In this document: piece after piece, positions 9,501 through 16,978 of the stretch
Position numbering within the stretch: the stretch's first letter is position 1
Layout of the letters: each line of letters opens with the position of its first letter
DNA from: an uncultured Propionibacteriaceae bacterium
GTDB lineage: Bacteria; Actinomycetota; Actinomycetes; Propionibacteriales; Propionibacteriaceae
Length of the DNA stretch: 64,000 bases
Assembly (NCBI GenBank): GCA_938046585.1
Contig: CALIWR010000006.1
Span: 62,001 to 126,000 of the forward strand
Direction of reading: 5' to 3'
Notes under the pieces: model-generated
What the model saw: only the letters and a program-made list of their open reading frames with translations
Database searches by the model: none
Told to the model about the DNA's origin: nothing
Program-made: the position numbers and the translations under genes

Positions 9501-9797
9501 GTGCCGGTTGTCGAGCCAGCCATCGACCGCGGTCAGCGCCACTGCCCAGTAGGTGAGCTGGGTAACCTCCGCGGTGGCAAGTTCCAGCACGAAAACTTCG
9601 AAGGCGGCCCCCACCTGCCGGGTATACGCGATCCGGCGCCGATCGGGCGAGAACCGGGGATGGCGTACCGGCTGTCGCTCGCTGGTGAGCCGCGCCGCCC
9701 GTCCTCCCTCGGTCGCGACCACCCACAGGTCGTCGTCGGCCACAAAGACCATGTCATCGCCGCTGAGGTGCGGATACCGGGCATAGCTGGACAGCAT
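6588..9797 (-). CDS. Tricorn protease homologue (S41 family)
   Basis: A large cytosolic peptidase of 1069 aa from the ATG complementary to 9795-9797; the upstream in-frame extension lacks family similarity. Order of domains: two beta-propeller repeats of PD40/WD40-like blades (about 1-650), a helical bundle, a PDZ domain (about 750-850) and the C-terminal S41 core. The catalytic residues of Thermoplasma tricorn can be matched: Ser-His in NSSHAYV (S738, H739), the nucleophile Ser in AGSDGD (S954) and Glu in GVENHGVD (E1012). The S954-to-E1012 spacing of 58 equals that of archaeal tricorn (965 to 1023). The family trims peptides released by the proteasome or Clp, and the clp genes lie just beyond the next small region. 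Confidence 0.92.
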   Translation of the reverse strand: MLSSYARYPHLSGDDMVFVADDDLWVVATEGGRAARLTSERQPVRHPRFSPDRRRIAYTRQVGAAFEVFVLELATAEVTQLTYWAVALTAVDGWLDNRHVLVASSGGQPHRARVTLRSVGLDGVSEELAYGLAMSGAFRGSSVAITTPYWRDLAMWKRYRGGTAPQLWLKRSAGDWFRPLPDETAGIYSPTWVGDRLVFTSDLGATFPDHSDEQAQLWSVDATGQDLTQHTHHTAEQGFVRNPTSDGSRVVYHARGRIYLMDSLTSEPRPVSINLPVPVRRVTPEPTERLHDIQPDHGGDLSVVSWYGAVYALTHRAGPARALSADPGVRARLPRVLGRTGQVVHVSDATGEDCLEIVNLDGTGERRRIAKGKLGRVLSLAAAPDGASVGVITGDGRICAVRVSDGRITELGTSPYGEATDLAYSPDARYLVWVAPASYDGSVVTRLWCADLKARRSLGEPLTSGRFRDFCPAFTRDGQHLVFLSGRTFDPRYDELGFDLSFTSSVRPYLVPLSATAPAPFGVAADGWPISQPETDDTDAKKKPTKVISAELDGDSFEERLVPFPVPSGDYQGLRAAKDGVIWRRVVAGNGELGTTRSGVAAEPERDLVERFSFETRIVTELGRGDCFEVSGDGERIVLRDKDEVVVLPATDKVDKDDPARVGVDLSRLRRSFDPRRMWRQMFDENGRLMRDFYWREDMDGTDWSKVLDRYRPVVDLARTRDDVVDILWETVGELNSSHAYVNPPQPSGPQQGLLGADLEATPAGAKIIRVLPGEASDPAARSPLRAAGVDAQPGDLIVAIDGQEVGSRGVGPLLRGAAGKVVEVTLRRDKERRRVAVIPLASEQPLRYQAWVASRIAYVTRVSEGRLGYLHVPDMMAAGWAQLHRGLDLAMAHEAVIADVRYNSGGHTSQLVIERLSRQVIGWDLVRHGAPEPYPYQGRRGPVVFVTNQFAGSDGDIVCAAAQELGLGPVVGQRSWGGVIGIDGRFDLVDGTSVTQPRYSFYFDQHGWGVENHGVDPDREHVMSPADWDDEDVRDPQLDLAVEEALRLLEQTPAKQPPPLPAPRNRRC

Positions 9798-9891
9798 GGG
9801 GCTGACGCTAGCAACCCGGACCGAAACCGGCATCCTCACCGCCGAGCCGCTGTCCCGGCTCTGAACCCGCCATGGTCTACGGTTGCTGGGC

Positions 9892-10149
9892 ATGAGCATC
9901 CCCGTACCAGACTTCAGAACGGTGATCAGTGACTTCCAGAGGCTGACTGATTCGTAGGCCCGCACGGCTGAGGAATTGTCCGCCGCGATTATACAGGGTA
10001 ACAACTCCGTCACCTTCAAGGAGTATTCGCCCGGTTATGCCGCTAGCAAGAAGGAATATGGTCGAGGTAAGAAGATCGCCGGAACCACCGATACGATACT
10101 CGATGCCGAATCCAGTTCAGAGGCGAAGGACCTCCCCGGAGGCTACTGA
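9892..10149 (+). pseudogene. Small reading frame interrupted by an in-frame TAG
   Basis: From ATG 9892 the frame runs 21 codons (MSIPVPDFRTVISDFQRLTD and S), meets TAG at 9955-9957, then continues open in the same frame for 63 codons to TGA at 10147-10149. The downstream part is polar, lysine-rich and coding-like (KKEYGRGKKIAGTTDT). A single base change from a Tyr codon would explain the TAG. The DNA here is visibly less GC-rich than the neighbours, hinting at transferred DNA. No family is recognised. Reading it as an inactivated gene is the simplest view; the first 21 codons could also be a separate peptide. The next gene starts 3 nt after the TGA and has the same type of interruption. Confidence 0.45.
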
Positions 10150-10152
10150 TCC

Positions 10153-10773
10153 ATGGCAAGAAACAACTATCGCAAGCAAGGCAAAAAGCGGGAGAAGTCT
10201 CGCGAAAAGCTGCTAGCCGAATAGGACCGAAAACACGGTTCCACTCCCGAAATCCGCTCACGAGCCACCAGCATCACCGTAGTGGCCATGGTCGCGGTTT
10301 TCGTTGCCAGCATCGTGAGCTTGTGGTTGCTGCTCGAGGATCTGGGAATGCAGGTTTCCGAGTTGAAGCCTGGGGAGGGCCAAGTTCAGGTTATGAGCTG
10401 TCGCCGCAGCGGTGTGGTGATCCACCGGTGCCAGGCTACCGTGACCGCCTGGACCGGGGAAGGCCCTCGAATCGGGGACCAGGTAAAAATCGTCTCCCGC
10501 GGCCGGGTCACAGGTCAGATCGATGTGGCACGAGGAATCAGAAGCATACCGGTCGTCGATTCTCAAGATTTCTCCGGATCGGTCATCGTTGAGGTCATTT
10601 TCCCTCGCAATGACTGGATCATGCCGAACTGGCTACGCATCATCACCTTCATCGCCTACGGAGCCTGCGTGTGGGCCCTGATGTGGCTCGTAGCCCGGAT
10701 CACTTTCCTGATCGTAGTACGCATTCAGGTTCGCTTCAGGGCCTCATCAGGACCCACACCAGGGCCGAGCTGA
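10153..10773 (+). pseudogene. Two-TM membrane protein gene with an in-frame TAG at codon 24
   Basis: ATG 10153 has a GGAGG ribosome binding site at 10138-10142 and starts a basic N-terminus (MARNNYRKQGKKREKSREKL). TAG occurs at 10222-10224, after which the same frame stays open to 10773. The body has a transmembrane segment near 10270-10340, an extracytoplasmic domain of about 95 residues and a second transmembrane segment near 10625-10720. The nearest later start, GTG 10282, lies at the edge of the first TM and has no ribosome binding site, so 10153 looks like the original start. If the TAG is a true stop, only the 23-aa peptide or an N-terminally clipped protein from GTG 10282 could be made. 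No known domain is recognised. Confidence 0.5.
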
Positions 10774-10843
10774 GTCCGCCCCGCGCAATAGAACGCGCAG
10801 CCCCTGTGGGGTCTTTCCATGAATACCTTGCCGGGGCGTGGCT

Positions 10844-12118
10844 TTAGGCGGTCTTCTCCCGCCGGGCGACCCGGGTCACCAGCCGTGGCTCGGCGCCGGC
10901 CCGGATACAGTCGGCGTTGACAACCACCTGCGAGACGTCCTCTCGGCTCGGCACGTCGAACATCACATTCAGGAGATTCTCCTCAATGATCGCGCGCAGC
11001 CCCCGCGCCCCGGTGCCCCGCTCCAGCGCCAACTCGGCGATCGCCTCGATCGCCTCCTCGGTCAGGTCCAGGTCCACCCCGTCCAATTCAAAGAGCTTAC
11101 GGAATTGCCGTACCAGCGCATTCTTCGGCTCCACCAGGATCCGGACCAGGGCCTCCTTGTCCAGCGGTGACACCGACGCGATCATCGGCAGCCGACCAAT
11201 GAACTCAGGGATCAGACCGAACTTGTGCAAATCCTCCGGCCGGACCTCGGCGAACGGATCCACATCCTTGCGCCGAGCCACCTCGTCATTGGTGAAACCC
11301 AGCGGACGCTTGCCGATCCGCTCATTGATGATCCGCTCCAGCCCAGCGAAGGCCCCGCCGACGATGAACAGCACATTGGTAGTGTCGATCTGGATGAAGT
11401 CCTGGTGTGGGTGCTTGCGCCCACCCTGTGGCGGAACCGACGCAGTGGTACCCTCCAGAATCTTCAGCAGCGCCTGCTGCACCCCCTCACCGGAGACATC
11501 CCGGGTGATCGACGGGTTCTCCGATTTCCGGGCGACCTTGTCGATCTCGTCGATGTAGATGATCCCGGTCTCGGCCTTCTTGACATCGAAATCAGCGGCC
11601 TGGATCAGCTTGAGCAGAATGTTCTCGACGTCCTCGCCGACATATCCGGCCTCGGTAAGCGCGGTGGCATCGGCCATGGCGAACGGGACGTTGAGCATCT
11701 TGGCCAGGGTCTGCGCTAGATAGGTCTTCCCACAGCCGGTGGGGCCGATCAGCAGGATGTTCGACTTGCCCAGCTCGACCGTGTCATCTTCGCTAGCCCG
11801 CCGCGGCTGGGCCTGGCCCTTGGCCTGAACCCGTTTGTAATGGTTGTAGACCGCCACCGCCAGGGTCCGTTTAGCCCGCTCCTGCCCGATCACGTACTGG
11901 TCTAGGAATTCCTGGATGTCGCGGGGCTTGGGCAGATCATCAAGCAGGCCGATATCGGTACCTTCGGAGAACTCCTCCTCGATGATCTCGTTGCACAGCT
12001 CGATGCACTCATCGCAGATATAGATCGCCGGCCCGGCGATCAGTTTCTTCACCTGCTTCTGGCTCTTGCCGCAGAATGAACACTTCAGCAGGTCACTCGT
12101 CTCACCGATGCGCGCCAT
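10844..12118 (-). CDS. clpX: ATP-dependent Clp protease ATP-binding subunit ClpX
   Basis: The AAA+ unfoldase that feeds substrates to ClpP in the cytosol; 424 aa, normal length. The N-terminal zinc-binding domain shows CSFC (C13, C16) and CDEC (C35, C38). Walker A is GPTGCGKT (125-132) and Walker B is IIYIDEID (about residue 188). Its start is 46 nt downstream of the clpP2 stop, in the order tig-clpP1-clpP2-clpX, so it probably shares transcription with clpP2. In actinobacteria the ClpP1P2 complex works with ClpX and ClpC1, and the same gene order is conserved in mycobacteria. Confidence 0.97.
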   Translation of the reverse strand: MARIGETSDLLKCSFCGKSQKQVKKLIAGPAIYICDECIELCNEIIEEEFSEGTDIGLLDDLPKPRDIQEFLDQYVIGQERAKRTLAVAVYNHYKRVQAKGQAQPRRASEDDTVELGKSNILLIGPTGCGKTYLAQTLAKMLNVPFAMADATALTEAGYVGEDVENILLKLIQAADFDVKKAETGIIYIDEIDKVARKSENPSITRDVSGEGVQQALLKILEGTTASVPPQGGRKHPHQDFIQIDTTNVLFIVGGAFAGLERIINERIGKRPLGFTNDEVARRKDVDPFAEVRPEDLHKFGLIPEFIGRLPMIASVSPLDKEALVRILVEPKNALVRQFRKLFELDGVDLDLTEEAIEAIAELALERGTGARGLRAIIEENLLNVMFDVPSREDVSQVVVNADCIRAGAEPRLVTRVARREKTA

Positions 12119-12164
12119 CTCTGCCTCCCCCCATCACCTGCACAGCATCTCGACCTAGTCATCC

Positions 12165-12809
12165 TCAGGCGTCCTTGAGCGAGGTCAGGATCTCATCGAC
12201 CAGCCCGTACTCCACCGCCTCGGCGGCGGTCAGGTACTTGTCCCGCTCGATGTCCTTCGAGACCTTCTCCACCGGCTGGCCGGTGTCGTCGGCCAGCATC
12301 TGCTCCATCAGCGACCGGATCCGCAGGATCTCCTTAGCCTGGATCTCAATATCCGACGACTGACCATAGCCGCCCTCGGTAGCTGGCTGGTGGATCAGGA
12401 TCCGGCTATTCGGCAACGCCAGCCGCTTACCCTTGGTCCCGGCCGCCAGCAGCACCGCCGCCGCCGAAGCAGCCTGCCCCAGGCAGACGGTCTGGATGTC
12501 AGGCTTGATGAACCGCATGGTGTCGTAGATCGCGGTCAGGGCGGTGAACGAACCTCCCGGGGAATTGATGTAGATGCTGATCTGGCGCTCGGCATCCATC
12601 GACTGCAGACACAGCAACTGCGCCATCACGGCGTTGGCGATGTCATCGGAGATGGGAGTGCCGAGGAAGATGATCCGGTCCTCGAAAAGCTTCGTGTACG
12701 GGTCGACGCGCCGCACACCGTAGCTGGTGCGCTCTTCCCACTGCGGGATGTAGTAGTCGGCGCGGGGGCCGGCCGGGGCCAGGCCGCCGGGCAACTGGGG
12801 CATGTCCAT
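12165..12809 (-). CDS. clpP2: ATP-dependent Clp protease proteolytic subunit ClpP2
   Basis: A serine protease subunit of the mixed ClpP1P2 barrel. The catalytic triad is Ser115 (GQAASAA), His140 (ILIHQP) and Asp190 (ERDKY), counting from the ATG at 12809. A GTG at 12821 overlaps the clpP1 stop (GTGA) and would add four residues. I prefer ATG 12809, since AGGA lies five bases upstream of it and the GTG has no clear Shine-Dalgarno. The protein is 214 aa. It is translated directly after clpP1, consistent with equal production of the two ring types. Confidence 0.95.
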   Translation of the reverse strand: MDMPQLPGGLAPAGPRADYYIPQWEERTSYGVRRVDPYTKLFEDRIIFLGTPISDDIANAVMAQLLCLQSMDAERQISIYINSPGGSFTALTAIYDTMRFIKPDIQTVCLGQAASAAAVLLAAGTKGKRLALPNSRILIHQPATEGGYGQSSDIEIQAKEILRIRSLMEQMLADDTGQPVEKVSKDIERDKYLTAAEAVEYGLVDEILTSLKDA

Positions 12810-12817
12810 GGAGGTCC

Positions 12818-13441
12818 TCACTGGTTCGGAGCGTCGGTGGTGATCTGGGCGGCCCGTTCGAAGACGTGGTCGATGAATCCGTACGCCTTCGCCTCCTCGG
12901 CGGTGAACCAGCGGTCACGGTCGGAGTCGAACTCGATCTGCTCCACCGTTTGCCCGGTGTGCTGGGCGATCAGGTGCGCCATCTCACGCTTGGTGGCCAG
13001 CAACTGCTCGGCCAGGATCTTGATGTCGGAGGCAGTGCCGCCGATACCGCCCAGCGGCTGGTGCATCATGATCTTCGCGTGCGGCAGCGCGTACCGCTTG
13101 CCCTGCTGACCGGCGGAGAGCAGGAACTGCCCCATCGAGGCCGCCAGCCCCATCGCCACGGTGGCGACATCATTCGAGATCCACTGCATGGTGTCGAAGA
13201 TCGCCATCCCGGCGGTGACCGAGCCGCCCGGGGAATTGATGTACAGGTAGATGTCCTTGTGCGGGTCCTCCGCGTTCAGCAGCAGCATCTGGGCGCAGAT
13301 CGCGTTGGCGTTCTCGTCCTTGACCTCGGAACCCAGAAAGATGATCCGGTTCGCCAGCAGCGACTGGTACACAGAGTCGTGCATCGTGATGCCACCCGGC
13401 GTGGACGCCAGGCGCGGCAGAGAGGGCAGCGTTTCGTTCAC
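12818..13441 (-). CDS. clpP1: ATP-dependent Clp protease proteolytic subunit ClpP1
   Basis: 207 aa with triad Ser102 (LAASMGQF), His127 (MMHQPLGG) and Asp176 (DSDRDRW); the spacings of 25 and 49 residues match E. coli ClpP. It lies upstream of clpP2 and overlaps the latter's possible GTG start. A 116-bp gap with a strong hairpin separates it from tig, so clpP1P2 may have its own promoter as well as read-through from tig. It works in the cytosol as one heptameric ring of the ClpP1P2 complex. Confidence 0.96.
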   Translation of the reverse strand: MNETLPSLPRLASTPGGITMHDSVYQSLLANRIIFLGSEVKDENANAICAQMLLLNAEDPHKDIYLYINSPGGSVTAGMAIFDTMQWISNDVATVAMGLAASMGQFLLSAGQQGKRYALPHAKIMMHQPLGGIGGTASDIKILAEQLLATKREMAHLIAQHTGQTVEQIEFDSDRDRWFTAEEAKAYGFIDHVFERAAQITTDAPNQ

Positions 13442-13522
13442 GCAGCGAACCTACCGGCTCAGCCGCCAAAATCGAGACCCGGCCACGGCTGTTCGCTGAC
13501 GGCGAGCAGCACCAGGCCAACA

Positions 13523-13548
13523 GGCCCCACCCGTCACCAGACGGGGCC
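13523..13548 (-). terminator. Hairpin between tig and clpP1
   Basis: GGCCCC and GGGGCC close a stem at 13523-13548, with an alternative inner pairing of CCCGTC with GACGGG. It begins 10 nt after the tig stop on the minus strand. It has no T-tract, so it may be a partial terminator that lowers read-through into clpP1. Confidence 0.45.
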
Positions 13549-13557
13549 CCGATCGGG

Positions 13558-14973
13558 TCACTGCTGGGGCTCAGCCTCGCCGGCCCCGGCCTGTTCGGCC
13601 TCCGCCGCGGTCTCGTTATCCTCGGTCCCCTGCTCCGCCAGGGTGCCGTCGCTGCGCAACCGTTCCAGGTCAATCACAGTCCCATCGGCGGACGTGATCT
13701 CGGCGCCGGTGACGATCAGACCCAGGGCCTTGCCCCGGCGCACCTCCCCCAGCCACTCCGCCAAATGGTTGTGGTCCTGCATGTGCTTCAGCTCCTGCTC
13801 GGGGCTGGTCCCGTTCTCCTGCGCCTTGCGGACGATCAACGCCGTCAGGTCCTGCTGCTCGACGCCGATCTGACGATCATCGGCGATCTTGTCGAGCAGG
13901 ATTTGGGCCCGGAAGGCCTGCTCGCTGGCGGAACTGACCTCGGCCCAGAAGTCATCCTCGGTACGGGACTCCTCCTCGTTCTCGGCGAGATACTGTTCCA
14001 GGGTCATCCCCAACTGCTTGAGCTGGGTGACGATCTGCTGGCGGCGATGCTCAATCTCGGTCTCCAGGATCTTCTCCGGGATCTCGAACGGAGTCAGTTC
14101 GAGCAGCCGTTCCAAGACCTTGTCCCGGGCCTGGGTGGCCTGCTGCAGCCGGGCCGCTCGCAGCGCCCCCTCCGCCAGATCCGCCCGCATCTGCTCGACG
14201 GTGTCGAATTCGCTGGCCAGCTGGGCGAAGTCATCATCCAAATCGGGCAGGTGCTGTTCGGCGACCTTGGTCACCGTGACCGTGATGTCAACCTCCTCGC
14301 CGCGCAGCGGGCCGCCCACCAGGGTGGACGTGAACGAGGCCTGCTCACCGGCCTTCAACCCGGTGACCGCCTCGTCCAAGCCGTCCAGCATGCCGCCGGC
14401 GCCGATCCGGTAGGTGACCCCTTCGGCGCTGGCCTCGGGCAGGTCAACCCCGTCGCGGGAGCCCTGCAAGGTGAGGGTCACCACGTCGTCGGTCTGGGCG
14501 GCCCGGTCCACCTCGGTCTGGGTGGCGAAGCGGCGACGCAGCAGCTGCACCCGCTCGTCCACCACCTCGTCACTGACCTCAAGATCGTCGACGGTCACCT
14601 TGACCTCGGAGAAGTCAGCGACATCGAAGTCCGGCCGTACGTCGACCTCGGCGACGAATTCGACCACCTCGTTGTCTTCGAGCTTGGTCAAATCGATCTC
14701 CGGCTGCGCCAGGGGGGTCAGCTGATGCTCAGCGATCGCACGCCCGTACGCATCGGGCACCGTCTCGTTGATCGCCTCCTGCAGCACCGGACCCCGTCCG
14801 AAGCGCTGGTTGATCACCGCCGCGGGCACCTTGCCCTTGCGGAATCCCGGGATCGACACCTGCGAGGCGATCTGCCGGTAGGCCTTGTCCAGGGCCGGTT
14901 TCAGCTCGGAGAAGGGGATCTCGACGGTGAGCTTGACCCGGGTAGGGCTCAACTGCTCGACAGTGCTCGGCAC
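13558..14973 (-). CDS. tig: Trigger factor (ribosome-bound chaperone and peptidyl-prolyl isomerase)
   Basis: 471 aa starting at GTG 14973 with AGGAG seven bases upstream. The N-terminal ribosome-binding domain carries the signature GFRKGKVP (about residues 43-50), followed by the FKBP-type isomerase domain (about 150-240) and the helical C-terminal substrate-binding domain. The last 40 residues are an acidic Glu/Ala-rich tail. It binds nascent chains at the ribosome exit. The gene heads the tig-clpP1-clpP2-clpX block, the usual arrangement in actinobacteria. Confidence 0.96.
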   Translation of the reverse strand: MPSTVEQLSPTRVKLTVEIPFSELKPALDKAYRQIASQVSIPGFRKGKVPAAVINQRFGRGPVLQEAINETVPDAYGRAIAEHQLTPLAQPEIDLTKLEDNEVVEFVAEVDVRPDFDVADFSEVKVTVDDLEVSDEVVDERVQLLRRRFATQTEVDRAAQTDDVVTLTLQGSRDGVDLPEASAEGVTYRIGAGGMLDGLDEAVTGLKAGEQASFTSTLVGGPLRGEEVDITVTVTKVAEQHLPDLDDDFAQLASEFDTVEQMRADLAEGALRAARLQQATQARDKVLERLLELTPFEIPEKILETEIEHRRQQIVTQLKQLGMTLEQYLAENEEESRTEDDFWAEVSSASEQAFRAQILLDKIADDRQIGVEQQDLTALIVRKAQENGTSPEQELKHMQDHNHLAEWLGEVRRGKALGLIVTGAEITSADGTVIDLERLRSDGTLAEQGTEDNETAAEAEQAGAGEAEPQQ

Positions 14974-15091
14974 AGGTCACTCCTGATTTCGTTGGCGTTC
15001 GACGGCGCGCCACCCAGCCAGCGGCGCTGACGCGCCCGCCATGCTATCGGGTCGTCCGGGCCGGCACGAATCCCGCTGCCGGGAAGCACGG

Positions 15092-15121
15092 GTGACAGCC
15101 TATGGCCCAGCGGGGTAAAGT
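15092..15121 (+). promoter_or_regulatory. Promoter of tRNA-Pro
   Basis: GTGACA (15092-15097) and TAAAGT (15116-15121) form -35 and -10 elements with an 18-bp spacer. Transcription would begin near 15128, about 16 nt before the tRNA. Confidence 0.5.
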
Positions 15122-15143
15122 ACCTCGGTCGCCGTCAGCGCGG

Positions 15144-15219
15144 CGGGGCGTAGCGTAGTGGCTAGCGCGCCTGCTTTGGGAGCAGGAGATCGCAGGTTCG
15201 AGTCCTGTCGCCCCGACCA
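15144..15219 (+). tRNA. tRNA-Pro(TGG)
   Basis: Acceptor arms CGGGGCG and CGCCCCG pair perfectly. The anticodon loop reads TTTGGGA with anticodon TGG, the T-arm contains GGTTCGAGTCC and the 3' CCA is encoded. Its 3' half is duplicated exactly at 16755-16794, which marks it as a probable integration site. A tRNA-Pro near tig is also found in mycobacteria. Confidence 0.95.
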
Positions 15220-15222
15220 CCC
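15183..15222 (+). repeat. attL-like copy: 3' end of tRNA-Pro
   Basis: A 40-bp block, from the anticodon stem 3' side through CCA and three more bases, is repeated without mismatch at 16755-16794 in the same orientation, 1572 bp away. A direct repeat of a tRNA 3' end is the usual footprint of site-specific integration by a tyrosine recombinase. Confidence 0.75.
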
Positions 15223-15646
15223 CCCGACGAGGCAGGTGGCGGTGAACCACCCGGCCAACCAGCGCAAAGAGCGTGCCTCAGCACAGGTGCACGCAGGACA
15301 TCCGGGGTGCGCTGAGTGGCCCTGCACCGTACCCGAAAGCAGCACCGCAAGCGCCGAGGTTCGCAGTCGTGTCTGCTCGGAGCCACGCGACGACGTGGGA
15401 CAAGATCAGATCTGCGCTCGACAGTAAGTCACCGGGTTGCCCACGTGAAGTGCTCGGCGGCTAGCCGAGCGGTGGGCTGGTGGTGGTCTGCGCCGGCACC
15501 TCGGCCCTGCCGGTCGCCCGGGAGGCGCTACCCCCCGGCGTGGTTGACCAGGTGGTGCCAGGTGAGCGTGCAGCCTGCTCTCGGCGCGGGCCGGGCCTGA
15601 TCCTTGCGCCGGATAGCATCTGGCGATCGACAGTCAGGAGGTACGG
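15223..15646. other. Gap inside the tRNA-Pro insert, no convincing gene
   Basis: No integrase, transposase or RNA gene is recognised on either strand. A small hairpin (GCTCGGC at 15452-15458 with GCCGAGC at 15464-15470) is present. The last 20 bases hold the AGGAGG ribosome binding site of the next gene. Confidence 0.5.
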
Positions 15647-16606
15647 ATGAGGACGAGAGCTTCGGGCTGGCTCTACGGCGCGGTGTTGGGGATCGTGCTG
15701 GCACTCACCCTCGCCGGCGGGGCTACCAGCCATGCCGCGCACTGGCCAGACCAGGTCCTGCGCGGAATCACGATCGAATCGCGGCAGCAGTCGGCGGCCA
15801 CGATCGAGGCGGTGAAGGCCCTGAGAACGAAGCCGACACTGAGGCTGGTCACTCACCTGGAGGAGACCCCTGAGAACTGGCGTGAGCTCGTCATGGGTCT
15901 GGACCCGCACGCCCAGATCATGATGACGATCCTGGACTCGACCCAGATGAAGCTACTCAGCGCCGCCCAAATCAGCGACCGGACCCAAGCATTCGTCAAC
16001 GCTTTCCGCGACCAGGTCGACATCTGGGAGATCGGCAACGAGCTGAACGGAGAGTGGGTGGGCTCTGGCCCAGCCGAGATCAACGCCAAGGTCGTAGCAG
16101 CGGCGCGGGTCGTCGAAGCCGCTGGAGAGCGTACCGCCATCACGCTCAACTATTGGTCGTCACCGAACTGCTACAGCCAGGGATGGGAAGAACCGCGCAG
16201 CTACGTGAAGACCATCCCCGGCGAAGTGATGGAGAAGCTTGACCTGCTCATGCTGTCGGTGTACGAGACCGCCTGCCGCCCGATCCAGCAGCCGAGCGCC
16301 CAGGACCTAGCCACGATGCTGGCTGATCTGGGAGCCGCGGCGCCGCAAGCCATGCTCGGGATCGGCGAGATCGGGGCCCAGGGAGAAGAGGACAAGGATG
16401 ACGATAACGACTTCTCCGATCCCACCCTGGCAGAGAAGCAGCGGATCGCCCAGCGGTACATGTCGATGCAGCCGGAACTGTCCCGGCGGCTGGGGACGCG
16501 TTTCGTCGGTGGCTGGTTCTGGTGGTACTTCGTCCGGGACGCGGTCCCTCACACCTCCGCCGGCTCACTGTGGCCGACCCTGAACCGGCTCCTCGCCAGC
16601 CTGTAG
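15647..16606 (+). CDS. Secreted glycoside hydrolase-like protein (clan GH-A type fold)
   Basis: 319 aa with an N-terminal signal sequence (hydrophobic residues 8-27, likely cleavage after SHA at 30). The body looks like a (beta/alpha)8 barrel. DIWEIGNELNGEW contains Asn131-Glu132, as in the acid/base strand of clan GH-A enzymes, and GIGEIGAQG contains Glu241, which fits the nucleophile strand. The start ATG is preceded by AGGAGG. The substrate is unknown. It is the only clear gene in a 1.6-kb insert flanked by tRNA-Pro 3'-end repeats, so it is likely acquired cargo. The family call rests on the two Glu motifs and is moderately sure. Confidence 0.65.
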   Translation: MRTRASGWLYGAVLGIVLALTLAGGATSHAAHWPDQVLRGITIESRQQSAATIEAVKALRTKPTLRLVTHLEETPENWRELVMGLDPHAQIMMTILDSTQMKLLSAAQISDRTQAFVNAFRDQVDIWEIGNELNGEWVGSGPAEINAKVVAAARVVEAAGERTAITLNYWSSPNCYSQGWEEPRSYVKTIPGEVMEKLDLLMLSVYETACRPIQQPSAQDLATMLADLGAAAPQAMLGIGEIGAQGEEDKDDDNDFSDPTLAEKQRIAQRYMSMQPELSRRLGTRFVGGWFWWYFVRDAVPHTSAGSLWPTLNRLLASL

Positions 16607-16754
16607 GAAGCCCGCAGAGAATCCCGGTGGCCGAGGCTTGCTCAGACGTTCGGCATCCGCCCGTCGGTCCTCGTGCACAGGGCGTACGACCGGATTGACG
16701 ACAAGGATGCGGGTTGGGTGTTCGCAGCTGGGGCTGCGTCATTTCGGATCGGAT

Positions 16755-16794
16755 CAGGAGATCGCAGGTTCGAGTCCTGTCGCCCCGACCACCC
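16755..16794 (+). repeat. attR-like copy: partial tRNA-Pro
   Basis: Exact 40-bp duplicate of 15183-15222. The sequence upstream of it does not resemble the 5' half of a tRNA, so this is a remnant and not a second tRNA gene. It marks the right edge of the insert. Confidence 0.75.
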
Positions 16795-16864
16795 ACCACC
16801 TGGGCACGATGAGCTTGGCGCGGGTTTCACCCCGCCGAGCTCGAACGGTACGCTGGTCGGCACT

Positions 16865-16935
16865 GCGGATGTAGCTCAATGGCAGAGCCCCAGCCTTCCA
16901 AGCTGGTCATGCGGGTTCGATTCCCGTCATCCGCT
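16865..16935 (+). tRNA. tRNA-Gly(TCC)
   Basis: Acceptor arms GCGGATG and CATCCGC pair; anticodon stem CCAGC/GCTGG carries the loop with anticodon TCC; the T-arm has GGTTCGATTCC. CCA is not encoded. A possible promoter (TTTCAC, 18 bp, TACGCT) lies just upstream. Confidence 0.95.
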
Positions 16936-16978
16936 CTACCGGGGGCCGGCGACACCACGGGTTGTGACAGAGGTCGTC

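Noticed and set aside
9892..10773. Genome-wide recoding of UAG as an amino acid
   Set aside because: valS, purB and the glycosidase-like gene end with TAG at the expected protein length, so UAG acts as a normal stop.
15223..15646. Integrase or excisionase gene inside the tRNA-Pro insert
   Set aside because: No frame shows recombinase motifs; the open frames are short and look like chance in GC-rich DNA.
16740..16796. Second tRNA-Pro gene
   Set aside because: Only the 3' 40 bp match; the upstream sequence cannot form acceptor, D or anticodon arms.
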